From assembly GCF_002561455.1 (NCBI RefSeq), contig NZ_NTUP01000011.1:145435-209434 (forward strand): a stretch of DNA of 64,000 nt, read 5' to 3'. The position numbers were made by a program, and so were the translations under genes. Under the pieces are notes generated by a model that was not told the origin of the DNA, did not search any database, and saw nothing but the letters and a program-made list of their open reading frames with translations. This DNA comes from Bacillus sp. AFS015802. Its GTDB lineage: Bacteria; Bacillota; Bacilli; Bacillales; Bacillaceae_B. Below are positions 34,479-43,177 of the stretch, one piece after another; positions within the stretch are counted from its first letter, which is position 1, and the number at the start of each line of letters is the position of its first letter.

Positions 34479-37222
34479 TAAGAATAAAGATGTGAAGCGT
34501 TGTAAGCTGCTTTCACCATGTACTCGTGCTGAAGGAGCTTCACTTCGAACAGGGTAATCGGATCGAAATATCGTTCAGGATGGGCTTTCATCTTCTTCAA
34601 TGATTCCTGATCGGCTGCAATGTCCGTTTCCGTATCTTTGATTGTTACGTCCATTTGCTTGAACGGCTCCGCAAAGAAGGAATGAACATCCTGCTCCAGA
34701 GACTTCTCAAACAAATCAAATTGAAGGAAGAATTTATGGACAACGGATTCCGTGATATCCCGATAGTCTTCGTTCTCTAAATAGCGCTTGTACTGATTGT
34801 ACAATAACGACTTATTCTGAGGCAGTACCCCGAGAATCTTACCGGCACTCTTCAAGAGGAATTGAGCCGGTTTGAATCGCAAAAGGATGTTCTCTTTATC
34901 GATCTGTGCCCTCGTCCCCATTCTGCCCACGTCCCGGCGCCAATCATCCAGCACTTGAAAGTCACATTCCAAGACGACTTTATCTTTACCAAAGAGACCG
35001 TTAAAGGTTTCACTCATTTCATTCAAGTAGTTCTGGCTGTCCTGAAGCTCTTGCTTTGAAAAGGCGAGCCAATCCTCGAGGGATGTTACATAACGAGGCA
35101 TGAGGTCCTCCTGGATATACTCTTGAATCCGGGTATTCATCGCATCATTCAATTCCATGTGAATCTGTTTAAAGTCACTGTCCTCGCTGATCAATTCCGA
35201 ACAACCACTAAGGATGGCAGGGATTTTCTCATAGATTTCCTTCTTCATGGCTTCTTTCTTTTTATGGAAAGAGTCCTTAATGATGGAGACCTTCTCGCTT
35301 TGCATGTCCCCCAAGTAGTTCTCGAAGCCATTTAATCGTGTCAGGATATCTTCATTCTTCTCGATCGTCTCTTTCAAGTCATTTTCACGATTCTTACGTT
35401 TGGCATATAGATCCCTTAACGTTTTTCTTACTAAATAGAATAGTTTGCTTCCTCTCTCCGCCTTAAGGGAACCTGTCTTCACCATATACTGCTCCTTGAG
35501 GAACGCCTCTACATCTTTCCGTTGAAGATGAACGGCTTCCAGGGATGAATAAGGCAGCACCTCTGCGTCAGGGAACCATTCCCGGGCTTTGTTCCGTGCA
35601 GATTCAATGATTTCCTCGGTACGATCGGTATGGGATACTTTGTCCATTTTATTCAATAAGAAATGAACGTTCACAGGCTGTCCGATCTCAGTTAATTTTC
35701 TTAAGGTCTGACGGTCTTCTGCATTAAACGGTGAATCGGCATTCAAGACATACAGCAATCCATCGGCTGCAGGATAAAAGGCCGTCAGATCATCCAGCTG
35801 TCTCTTTCCTGTTTGAACGTCGATGACGGCCGTTCCGTTTTTCTTCAGGAACTCAGATGGAAGCTTATACTCGACAAATGCTTCCCGCTGCATCAGCTCT
35901 TCAAAATCAGCGATGCTTTCCACATGATGCACGCCTTGATCGTGAATCTCCTTCACTTCCACCTGCTGATCATGATAGCTGTAGATGATGGTGGAATCTT
36001 CAGCTTCTCCCACACTCTCACCCAGAACGGATTGAACAAAGGAAGATTTCCCGCTTGAGGCACTTCCTGCGATTAATAGATGGTGTTCACTCAGATCCAT
36101 TAACTGCTCTGCGATCCATTGGGTTTTGTAGCCTACAGGCGCCTCATTCCGTTCCGACCACTCGATGATTTTCTTCAGGAACAGGACGATGTCTTCAAAA
36201 CGCGCCTGATAGGCGTCACCTTCTATCAGGATCAGTTCCGCTTCTTCCGTCACCATCGGTTCGATGCTGTAAGAAAACACATCGTTCCAGGCCAGTACCG
36301 CGGCTGCCGGGAACAGCGGCTGGTGGTCCCTGCTCACTTTCAACCAGTTGGTGAGCATAGTTGGCATGAAGCCTTCAAGGTTTTTCACAAGGTAGTCACC
36401 TTCCAGGAACCCGATGTATGCTTCCTGGAATTGGGCAAGGATATCCTGCCACGATTCATTCGGTAGAACTTCAACATATTCAAAAATTGTATTGACCGTC
36501 AGCATCCATTCAAGATGGGCAGCCGGGTCGCTTCTATAACTGGTCCAAAGGGCAGATACCAGATCCTTAAATTGTTTACGGTCTTTTTCATAAACGGTGA
36601 TCAACAGATCGTAGAAATAATCCGGTGCAAAGGATCTTGTGTAACCTTGGTCCGCGTACTCCCTCAAGATCATGAACCAGGCAGGCTCCTTGGTGCGGAT
36701 CGACTCCTGCACCGCTAATTCGACAGCTTTATTCGAGTCCCCCTGCTCCTCATAAAATGTCCTGGTAAGCTCAGTGACGTTTGGATAATCGGGTTCAATC
36801 GATAATGCTTTCTCGATCGTGCGATACGCAGACTGGATTTTGTTCCGTTCAATGTACAGGGAAAACAGCTGAAGGGCCACCTCCATGGTCAGGATTGTAC
36901 TTTCCGATTGGATGGCGGTGTATACGTCCTCCGCTGAAGACAGCATCCCTAACTCATAGTAGGAATCCGCGATGTTCTTCTTCCCCCATGGCTCCAATTC
37001 GTTCAGGATGCTCTCCCATTTGAAGATCGCTGCTTCATAGTCCCTGCTGTGAAAGTAAACCTCCCCTTGTGCATAGCGAATGTACGTTAAATCATATGGT
37101 TCATTTTGCTGTTCTTCGACAAATGCCTGTCCAAGTACATCTATTGGATGACGGGTTGTATTCTGATCTACTAAAAAAGTTCGATAAAATGACTTCTCCA
37201 TCAGTAATTTTTCTTCTGTCAT
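34478..37222 (-). CDS. Large TPR protein with dynamin-like GTPase domain
   Basis: A 914-residue protein. Residues 40-200 contain TPR-like helical repeats, including the AIEKALSIEPDYP unit. Residues 380-560 form a GTPase with P-loop GSASSGKS (386-393), a D-x-x-T-G G3 element near 468 and the specificity motif NKMDKV (524-529). The C-terminal 330 residues are long helices with many Lys and Glu, as in the stalk of bacterial dynamin-like proteins. No membrane helix is visible, so membrane contact would be peripheral. It is a single gene, of unknown function; membrane remodelling is inferred. The G3 Asp-x-x-Gly is not canonical. Confidence 0.7.
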   Translation of the reverse strand: MTEEKLLMEKSFYRTFLVDQNTTRHPIDVLGQAFVEEQQNEPYDLTYIRYAQGEVYFHSRDYEAAIFKWESILNELEPWGKKNIADSYYELGMLSSAEDVYTAIQSESTILTMEVALQLFSLYIERNKIQSAYRTIEKALSIEPDYPNVTELTRTFYEEQGDSNKAVELAVQESIRTKEPAWFMILREYADQGYTRSFAPDYFYDLLITVYEKDRKQFKDLVSALWTSYRSDPAAHLEWMLTVNTIFEYVEVLPNESWQDILAQFQEAYIGFLEGDYLVKNLEGFMPTMLTNWLKVSRDHQPLFPAAAVLAWNDVFSYSIEPMVTEEAELILIEGDAYQARFEDIVLFLKKIIEWSERNEAPVGYKTQWIAEQLMDLSEHHLLIAGSASSGKSSFVQSVLGESVGEAEDSTIIYSYHDQQVEVKEIHDQGVHHVESIADFEELMQREAFVEYKLPSEFLKKNGTAVIDVQTGKRQLDDLTAFYPAADGLLYVLNADSPFNAEDRQTLRKLTEIGQPVNVHFLLNKMDKVSHTDRTEEIIESARNKAREWFPDAEVLPYSSLEAVHLQRKDVEAFLKEQYMVKTGSLKAERGSKLFYLVRKTLRDLYAKRKNRENDLKETIEKNEDILTRLNGFENYLGDMQSEKVSIIKDSFHKKKEAMKKEIYEKIPAILSGCSELISEDSDFKQIHMELNDAMNTRIQEYIQEDLMPRYVTSLEDWLAFSKQELQDSQNYLNEMSETFNGLFGKDKVVLECDFQVLDDWRRDVGRMGTRAQIDKENILLRFKPAQFLLKSAGKILGVLPQNKSLLYNQYKRYLENEDYRDITESVVHKFFLQFDLFEKSLEQDVHSFFAEPFKQMDVTIKDTETDIAADQESLKKMKAHPERYFDPITLFEVKLLQHEYMVKAAYNASHLYS

Positions 37223-37383
37223 AATGTCCTCCGTTATATGTGGATCCCCTTCCCGGGAACCTCACAGACTTGTCTATTTCTCTCATTCTAACAGAATTTC
37301 ATAGGGATAAGATTTCATTTCCTTTTCATTTTCTGATTGATACTTTCTGCTGTGATTCAATGGAATCACTTCCATTACAGAAG

Positions 37384-37438
37384 AAAGGACTATCCGTTAC
37401 GAAAGGCTTTGACGCCCTTCTAAAACAGATAGTCCTTT
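37384..37438. terminator. Hairpin beyond the MFS gene
   Basis: AAAGGACTATC and GATAGTCCTTT arms around an inner stem-loop lie just after the MFS stop on the minus strand and end in a short T-rich stretch; a probable terminator. Confidence 0.6.
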
Positions 37439-37467
37439 ATACTTACCACCATTATTCATCCATGAAA

Positions 37468-38658
37468 CTATGCGGAAGTCTGATGGACCAGCTTTTTTTG
37501 TTTACGGCCTTCAAGGATGGCCACCACAAGAGCAATAAGCAGGAACAGGCTCGAAATCTGGAATAAAACCCCCGTCTCGACATACTGAGCCAGTACTCCG
37601 AATACTAAGCCGCTTAACCCGATACCAAGATCGATGGATGAAAAGAACATCCCATTCGCCACTCCCCTTCTATGATCGGGGGTCATGGACAGGGTCCAGG
37701 ACTGGAGGGTCGGGATAAGTGAACCGAATCCAACTCCAAATAAAACTCCGGATACGACGATCAGGAGATCAGAATGAGCATAGGATAGCACCCACATCCC
37801 GATGAAAGTGACCGAGATGCAGAATAGCACAAGCCCCTTAGGTCCCCGCTCATCAAACCACTTTCCTGCAATCGGCCTTGAAAGGGAGGCCATGATTGCG
37901 TTACACAAATAGAATAAGAAGATATGCTGAATGCCACGCTCTTCCCCGAAGATGACGATGAAGGTCACGATCGACCCATATCCAAATGTCACCATGATGG
38001 TAATGAAAGCCGGGAACCAGCTGGATTTCTCGACTAATGAGCCGAGATAAGAAAATTTCAAGTCTTCCTTTTTTGTTTCTTTGACCACTTGAGGCGTCTG
38101 GTAATGCACGATGCCCAACAAAATGATCGCAATCACACCAAGTACACTGGAAGTGATGATCAAATTCGTAAAGGTCGTCACCTGGAATAAATAGATTCCG
38201 AGACTGGGCGCAATGATCATCCCGATCGTAATCGACAAGCCATAATACCCCATCCCTTCACCCAAACGGGATTTAGGCACCACATCCACCGCGGCCGTTC
38301 CGTTGACCGTTGTCGACCAGCCCCAGGCAAGTCCGTGGACAAAACGGAATAATAAGAAGATAACGACCACACTGGATAATGGATAGATCACCGTGATCGC
38401 CAGTAGCGAGATGACACCGATCAGAACAAGGGGCTTCCTGTCCCTGTACTCCAGCATAAACCCGATGAACGGGCGGCTTAACACAGCCCCTATAGAAAAC
38501 AACGTCGTCACCAATCCAATCTCAAGCCCCGAGGCCCCGATCGATTTAATATAAGGCGGAAGCGTCGGTATCAACATCTGAAACGACATAAATACAAACA
38601 AATTCCCCACCATCAACATAATAAAAGACCTCGTCCATAAAGGATCCTTCACCTTCAT
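37468..38658 (-). CDS. MFS transporter
   Basis: A 396-residue carrier with twelve helices. The MFS loop 2-3 motif appears as RPFIGFMLEYRDRKPLV, and its second copy in the C-terminal half as RPIAGKWFDERGPKGLV. A GVLFGVGFGSLIPTLQSW segment and a pseudo-two-fold layout support a drug:H+ antiporter or related efflux carrier. The ATG has GGGAGG upstream. Its upstream region is the cloverleaf-bearing gap shared with pxpB. Substrate unknown. Confidence 0.8.
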   Translation of the reverse strand: MKVKDPLWTRSFIMLMVGNLFVFMSFQMLIPTLPPYIKSIGASGLEIGLVTTLFSIGAVLSRPFIGFMLEYRDRKPLVLIGVISLLAITVIYPLSSVVVIFLLFRFVHGLAWGWSTTVNGTAAVDVVPKSRLGEGMGYYGLSITIGMIIAPSLGIYLFQVTTFTNLIITSSVLGVIAIILLGIVHYQTPQVVKETKKEDLKFSYLGSLVEKSSWFPAFITIMVTFGYGSIVTFIVIFGEERGIQHIFLFYLCNAIMASLSRPIAGKWFDERGPKGLVLFCISVTFIGMWVLSYAHSDLLIVVSGVLFGVGFGSLIPTLQSWTLSMTPDHRRGVANGMFFSSIDLGIGLSGLVFGVLAQYVETGVLFQISSLFLLIALVVAILEGRKQKKLVHQTSA

Positions 38659-38859
38659 GAAAAAACCTCCCTTCCCATCTATCACATTTCATTATTTAAT
38701 GAAGATATTATTTCGGATTACTAAATAATAGCACACAAAACACATTTGCGATACGATTTAAAACAACGGAATTATGTAAGTTTCTGACAAAATGTGAGAA
38801 GTTCTATTCCTTGAATGAATGCGTTTAAAATCATTATTATGAGGAAAATTATTCTTAAC

Positions 38860-39003
38860 CGTTTTTGGCTCATTCCGGGGGTAGAAGGACAACCGAAAGA
38901 GCCAATGAATTTGCTCCTTTCGGTTGCCCTTCTACCCCCGGCCTTTCAGCTTAAGCTGAAAGGCGTGTGAAACGTACGTTTCACACGAATGAGCCAAAAA
39001 ACG
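38860..39003. repeat. Cloverleaf-forming element: outer stem with three packed hairpins
   Basis: The outer arms are CGTTTTTGGCTCATTC (38860-38875) and the inverted GAATGAGCCAAAAA-ACG (38987-39003). Between them, with no unpaired base, lie three hairpins: 38876-38940 (GGGGGTAGAAGG pairing with CCTTCTACCCCC and CAACCGAAAG with CTTTCGGTTG, 10-nt loop), the perfect palindrome 38941-38964 (half GCCTTTCAGCTT) and the perfect palindrome 38964-38987 (half CGTGTGAAACGT). This would form a four-way junction. It sits in the gap between divergent MFS and pxpB genes. It contains no reading frame. The structure is seen directly; a mobile or repeat nature is inferred. Confidence 0.8.
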
Positions 39004-39201
39004 AATACAGTCACATTAGGTTCAAAGTCTTAATCTCACCCAAACCATCCGCTATTTCCCAACCTTTTATTGAAAACACAAAGAATTATACTATAATAAC
39101 AACATAGCCGAAATTTCTGAATTATCTTATTTGCGCGGCCACTCATACATAATTATTTCCAAGCATTAATAATCATACAAAACAAGAATGGAGGTAGTCC
39201 T

Positions 39202-39921
39202 TTGAATTATACAATAAGGCCATCAGGCGATCACGCGGTCGTGATCCAATTAGGAAGCTCAATACAGCAAGAAACGCACGAACGAGTGAAAGCGGTAACA
39301 AACCTATTCGAAAATCAAACACCCGACTGGCTTGTGGAATTCGTCCCTGCCTTTACGACTGTCACACTCTATTATGACCCGATAAAAATCATTGAAGCTC
39401 ATAGACCCTTCCAGAATACGTTACCCTATACAGTCGTCTGTTCAGAAATCGAACACATGCTTTCTCACTTGACGCTGGCAGAAAAAGCAGATGCCCGAAT
39501 CATCGACATCCCCGTCTGCTACGGTGGAGAATTCGGACCGGACCTTGAAGAAGTGGCCGACCATCACCAGATATCTGTTGAGAAAGTCATTGAGAAGCAC
39601 AGGAACGGTGACTATCTCGTCTACATGATAGGCTTCGCACCCGGGTTCCCATATATCGGAGGAATGTCACCGGAAATCGCCACCCCACGAAAGAAATCAC
39701 CACGCTTGAAAATACCGGCTGGCTCAGTGGGAATCGCAGGGGAACAAACCGGGGTATATCCCATTGAAACACCTGGTGGATGGCAGTTGATCGGACGCAC
39801 GCCTTTAAACCTATTCAGACCTGATCATGACGACTCCCCAAGCTTACTCAAAGCGGGAGACCGGATCCGTTTCAAGCCGATCTCACTTGAAGAATATAAA
39901 GCATTGGAGGAGGAACAATGA
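39202..39921 (+). CDS. pxpB: 5-oxoprolinase subunit PxpB (KipI)
   Basis: A 239-residue protein of the KipI/PxpB family: DHAVVIQLG near the start, then DIPVCYGGEFGPDLEEVA, YLVYMIGFAPGFPYIGGM, and TPLNLFRPDHDDSPSLLKAGDRIRF. With PxpA and PxpC it forms the ATP-dependent enzyme that opens 5-oxoproline to glutamate; in B. subtilis KipI also inhibits KinA. The start is TTG with GGAGG upstream. Its last 4 bp overlap pxpC. Confidence 0.95.
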   Translation: MNYTIRPSGDHAVVIQLGSSIQQETHERVKAVTNLFENQTPDWLVEFVPAFTTVTLYYDPIKIIEAHRPFQNTLPYTVVCSEIEHMLSHLTLAEKADARIIDIPVCYGGEFGPDLEEVADHHQISVEKVIEKHRNGDYLVYMIGFAPGFPYIGGMSPEIATPRKKSPRLKIPAGSVGIAGEQTGVYPIETPGGWQLIGRTPLNLFRPDHDDSPSLLKAGDRIRFKPISLEEYKALEEEQ

Positions 39922-40922
39922 TTCATGTCATCAAACCCGGCCTCCTTTCGACCATTCAGGATTTAGGAAGGTACGGGTATCAAAAATATGGTGTCATCGT
40001 AAGCGGAAGCATGGATCCACTGGCTCACAAAATTTCGAACCTTCTTGTCGGCAATGAAGTGGACGAGGCTGTCCTTGAAATTACATTGATGGGCCCGGTC
40101 CTTAAATTCGAGGAAACCACCCTTATTTCGATCTGTGGAGGAGATCTTACTCCGACTATTGATGGGAAACCCGTTCCCTTAAGGAGATCACTGTTGATCA
40201 AAGCCGGCAGTGTCCTTAAATTCGGGACATGCACAAACGGGTGCCGCAGTTACCTGGCAGTTGCAGGCGGTTTTAACGTGGAAACCGTCATGAACAGTAA
40301 ATCCACCTATGTAAGGGCCGGCATCGGAGGGTTGGATGGTCGTCCCCTTCAGCCAGGCGATACCCTGGAAACAGGAACGATTACCAAAGAATCCGCCAAT
40401 ATGATCGACTATTTACTTCCCTATTTAGAACACAGTGATTTCACAGAGATTGATTGGTCGATATCATCTGAATTCATCTCGTCCTATCAGCAGAAGAAAG
40501 TCATTCGAGTGATCCCGGGAACGGAATATGATTTATTTTCAGAAGAAAGCCGCCAACAATTTTTCACTGAATCCTTTAAGGTTTCTTCCCAATCAGACCG
40601 AATGGGTTACCGCCTGGAAGGTCCGTCCCTAAAGCTTCAGGACGAATTCGATTTGATATCGGAAGCGGTGGTCTTCGGGACGATCCAGGTTCCGTCGGAT
40701 GGTAAGCCGATCATTCTCCTGGCAGATCGTCAAACGACAGGGGGCTATCCGAGGATAGGATTTATTGCTTCGGTTGACCTTCCCCTCATTGCTCAAACAA
40801 AGCCTGGGGAAGAGATCACCTTCACGATGGTCTCCCATGAAGAGGCTCAGGAACTGTACATAGACCGTGAACGCCAATTAAGCCATTTAAAGCAAGGTAT
40901 TGCTTTGAAATTCAACTCTTAA
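39918..40922 (+). CDS. pxpC: 5-oxoprolinase subunit PxpC (KipA), biotin-dependent carboxylase-like
   Basis: A 334-residue protein of the KipA/PxpC family, with VIKPGLLSTIQDLGRYGYQKYGV at the N-terminus, the cyclophilin-like core motif SDRMGYRLEGPSLKL, and VPSDGKPIILLADRQTTGGYPRIG. It is the partner of PxpB in 5-oxoprolinase; KipA counteracts KipI in B. subtilis. The start overlaps the pxpB stop (ATGA). Bases 40619-40631 happen to equal the dispersed GGTCCGTCCCT repeat, encoding the conserved Gly-Pro. Confidence 0.95.
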   Translation: MIHVIKPGLLSTIQDLGRYGYQKYGVIVSGSMDPLAHKISNLLVGNEVDEAVLEITLMGPVLKFEETTLISICGGDLTPTIDGKPVPLRRSLLIKAGSVLKFGTCTNGCRSYLAVAGGFNVETVMNSKSTYVRAGIGGLDGRPLQPGDTLETGTITKESANMIDYLLPYLEHSDFTEIDWSISSEFISSYQQKKVIRVIPGTEYDLFSEESRQQFFTESFKVSSQSDRMGYRLEGPSLKLQDEFDLISEAVVFGTIQVPSDGKPIILLADRQTTGGYPRIGFIASVDLPLIAQTKPGEEITFTMVSHEEAQELYIDRERQLSHLKQGIALKFNS

Positions 40923-40952
40923 TATAACCCAGACAGCAAAGGAGCGAATCAT

Positions 40953-42143
40953 TTGAAGAAAAAATCGAATTTCAGTCTTTTATTAGGAGCAGCCTTCCTG
41001 ATGGCGACATCCGCCATCGGGCCAGGTTTCCTGACTCAAACAACCGTCTTTACCGAGCAGCTTGCTGCAAGCTTTGGTTTTGTCATTTTAGTTTCCATTC
41101 TCATCGATATCGGTGCCCAGCTGAATATCTGGCGCATCATAGCCATTTCTGAAAAAAGGGCTCAGGATATCGCCAACGATGTCCTGCCAGGATTGGGCTA
41201 CTTCCTTGCCATCCTCATCGTTGCAGGTGGCCTGGCCTTTAACATCGGAAATATCGCCGGGGCGGGACTGGGTACGAATGTCCTGTTTGGCATTTCACCT
41301 GAAATGGGAGCATTATTCAGCGGAATTGTCGCTGTCGGGATCTTCCTTGTAAAAGAAGCGGGAAGACTAATGGATAAGTTCGCCCAGGTCCTTGGATTTT
41401 TAATGATCATTCTTACGGTTTACGTCATGTTTACTGCGAATCCACCTGTGGGGGAAGCCGTGACGAAAACATTCGCTCCCGACACCATTGATTTTCTCGC
41501 CATCATTACCCTGGTCGGCGGGACCGTCGGCGGGTATATCACCTTTGCCGGGGGACATCGATTATTGGAGGCTGGAATAACCGGGAAACAGGCCCTTCCG
41601 GAAATCACAAAAAGCTCCGTATCAGCCATCGGTATTGCCTCCATCATGCGGATCTTTCTATTTCTTGCCGCTTTAGGAATCGTCGCACAAGGATTTACAT
41701 TGGATCCAAAGAATCCTCCTGCATCCGTATTCCAGCTGGCAGCCGGCGATATCGGCTACAAAATGTTCGGGATTGTCATGTGGTCTGCCGCTGTATCATC
41801 GGTTGTAGGTGCCGCCTATACGTCGGTATCTTTCATCAGGACGTTCAGTCCTCTATTGGAAAAGTATCATAAGTGGTTAATCGTCGGTTTTATCACAATT
41901 TCCACCCTTGTTTTCGTAGTTGTCGGAAAGCCTGTTGCCATTTTGATCCTGGTCGGGTCCCTTAATGGATTAATCCTCCCGATCGCCTTGGGCGTCATGC
42001 TGATCGCTGCACATAAATCAAAAATCGTCGGTGATTACAAACACCCGATTTGGATGACCATATTCGGAGTGCTGATTGTAGTCGCCATGTCTTATATGGG
42101 AGTGTACTCGTTGATTAAGGGTATTCCTCAGTTATTTAGTTAG
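40953..42143 (+). CDS. Nramp-related transporter (YcsG-like)
   Basis: A 396-residue protein with eleven helices related to the Nramp family. The metal-binding D-P-G-N motif of helix 1 is replaced by SAIGPGFLTQ, and the M-P-H/A-M motif of helix 6 is also absent, so classic divalent metal transport is doubtful. In B. subtilis the equivalent ycsG lies in the ycsF-ycsG-ycsI-kipI-kipA-kipR operon, and a role in uptake of a 5-oxoproline-related substrate is plausible. The start is TTG, with AAAGGAG upstream, 30 bp after pxpC. Confidence 0.8.
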   Translation: MKKKSNFSLLLGAAFLMATSAIGPGFLTQTTVFTEQLAASFGFVILVSILIDIGAQLNIWRIIAISEKRAQDIANDVLPGLGYFLAILIVAGGLAFNIGNIAGAGLGTNVLFGISPEMGALFSGIVAVGIFLVKEAGRLMDKFAQVLGFLMIILTVYVMFTANPPVGEAVTKTFAPDTIDFLAIITLVGGTVGGYITFAGGHRLLEAGITGKQALPEITKSSVSAIGIASIMRIFLFLAALGIVAQGFTLDPKNPPASVFQLAAGDIGYKMFGIVMWSAAVSSVVGAAYTSVSFIRTFSPLLEKYHKWLIVGFITISTLVFVVVGKPVAILILVGSLNGLILPIALGVMLIAAHKSKIVGDYKHPIWMTIFGVLIVVAMSYMGVYSLIKGIPQLFS

Positions 42144-42145
42144 AG

Positions 42146-42184
42146 AAAAGACCTCGATCCCTTTATGAGATCGAGGTCTTTTCG
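42146..42184. terminator. Intrinsic terminator of the pxpBC operon
   Basis: AAAAGACCTCGAT / ATCGAGGTCTTTT stem followed by T, between convergent genes. Confidence 0.85.
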
Positions 42185-42186
42185 TG

Positions 42187-42393
42187 TCAGCTTGTGTGAC
42201 AATCGGGTGCACAATGCCTGCATCCATTCACATTATCAAAGGTTTCTCTTGCTTTTTCAATGGCGCTCGAGCAGCTTGAATGGCCACCCAGCTCCAAGAG
42301 ATTCTTCTCAAATGGCATGAAGTCACACCCCTCCATATGCACCTCGTGTTCCCCGCTTGACTGTTGATTTTGATTTACATAAAACTGAGCCAT
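42187..42393 (-). CDS. Small conserved Cys-rich protein
   Basis: A 68-residue protein with five Cys, HEVHMEGC near residue 23 and a conserved C-terminal NGCRHCAPDCHTS. I know a widespread uncharacterised family with this C-terminal motif and a YVNxxxQxxGxHEVH start, but no function is established. The motif layout suggests metal binding or redox chemistry. AGGAGG lies 6-8 nt before the ATG. Confidence 0.65.
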   Translation of the reverse strand: MAQFYVNQNQQSSGEHEVHMEGCDFMPFEKNLLELGGHSSCSSAIEKARETFDNVNGCRHCAPDCHTS

Positions 42394-42539
42394 TTTTATC
42401 TCCTCCTCTTATAGTTGTGACGGTATCTTTCCTCAATGGGTATATTTCCCTTTTAAGAGATGGTGAAACATGGGGATGTGTTTTCATGAAGGGAATGCTA
42501 TGGTAAGCAGGATATTGTACCTGATACCTCGCTGAATCA

Positions 42540-42568
42540 AAAAAAGAGACCGGACAGGCCTCTTATTT
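42540..42568 (-). terminator. Intrinsic terminator of ywbE
   Basis: AGAGgCC / GGtCTCT hairpin followed by seven T on the minus strand; it overlaps the ywbE stop. Confidence 0.7.
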
Positions 42569-42760
42569 CTGGATAATATTCTTCACCCGGCCAACCTGTC
42601 CATCAGCTAATCGGACTTTGATGCCGTGTGGGTGATTCGGTGAATTCGTCAAAATGTCTTTAACAATCCCCCGAGTCAGTTTGTCTGTTCGCTGGTCTTT
42701 TTTCAGGACGATGTCCACTTCAAGACCCGGTTTAATATTGGAACGCTGTTGTCCGCTCAT
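42563..42760 (-). CDS. ywbE: YwbE family protein (DUF2196)
   Basis: A 65-residue protein almost entirely made of the YwbE motif: IKPGLEVDIVLKKDQRTDKLTRGIVKDILTNSPNHPHGIKVRL-type sequence ending in GQVGRVKNI. It is a small beta-barrel-like family of unknown function. GGAGG precedes the ATG. It lies 43 bp downstream of an HTH protein gene and may be cotranscribed with it. Confidence 0.9.
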   Translation of the reverse strand: MSGQQRSNIKPGLEVDIVLKKDQRTDKLTRGIVKDILTNSPNHPHGIKVRLADGQVGRVKNIIQK

Positions 42761-42803
42761 TTGTATCCTCCATTTCTTCAGTTGATTTCTGGAACATCAA
42801 GGA

Positions 42804-43034
42804 CTAATCTTCGTCCTTCACATCGATATCTTCAGGGATCGGCTCACTTAAATATTCAGCGAGCTGCCGTTTCATTTTTTCCATTTGCTCCAAATGCTGA
42901 TTGAACTGATCCCGGTATAGTAAATATTGTTCGCCATCATGAACTGCCCGGATTTTCTTTTGCTGAACGAGGTTTTCAATGTACGATTCAGGCAGGGACA
43001 GATATTCAGCTGTTTCTTTAATGGTGAGATACAT
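42804..43034 (-). CDS. Excisionase-type (HTH_17) DNA-binding protein
   Basis: A 76-residue protein with an N-terminal winged helix of the MerR/Xis type (MYLTIKETAEYLSLPESYIENLVQQKKI, then VHDGEQYLLYRDQF), followed by a charged helix with EQMEKMKRQLAEYL. Such proteins bind DNA; in mobile elements they act in excision, but no integrase is near. AGGA-type ribosome binding site precedes the ATG. It is upstream of ywbE. Confidence 0.75.
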   Translation of the reverse strand: MYLTIKETAEYLSLPESYIENLVQQKKIRAVHDGEQYLLYRDQFNQHLEQMEKMKRQLAEYLSEPIPEDIDVKDED

Positions 43035-43129
43035 TGGCTTAAATCCTCACTTTTCTTGGCTTGTACAAGTCGCTTTACCATAGTCTATCATACTTTACCT
43101 TCACGTTTTTTTCAAAACCTGTCTTCATC

Positions 43130-43170
43130 ATTCTTCCATACCGCTCTTCCCCTTTCCGATATGGAAGAAT
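43130..43170. other. Strong hairpin in the gap before the aminopropyltransferase stop
   Basis: ATTCTTCCATA (43130-43140) pairs with TATGGAAGAAT (43160-43170) around a C/T-rich loop, a 13-bp stem with one mismatch. No T tract follows on the minus strand, so it is an RNA structure or a 3'-end stabiliser rather than a plain terminator. Confidence 0.5.
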
Positions 43171-43177
43171 CATACTA

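Noticed and set aside
40619-40631. A member of the GGGACGGACCT family inside pxpC
   Set aside because: It encodes the conserved Gly-Pro of the KipA motif; coincidence is more likely than insertion.
42804-43034. An excisionase marking a prophage
   Set aside because: No integrase, portal, capsid or lysis gene lies in the window; a lone HTH_17 protein is common on chromosomes.
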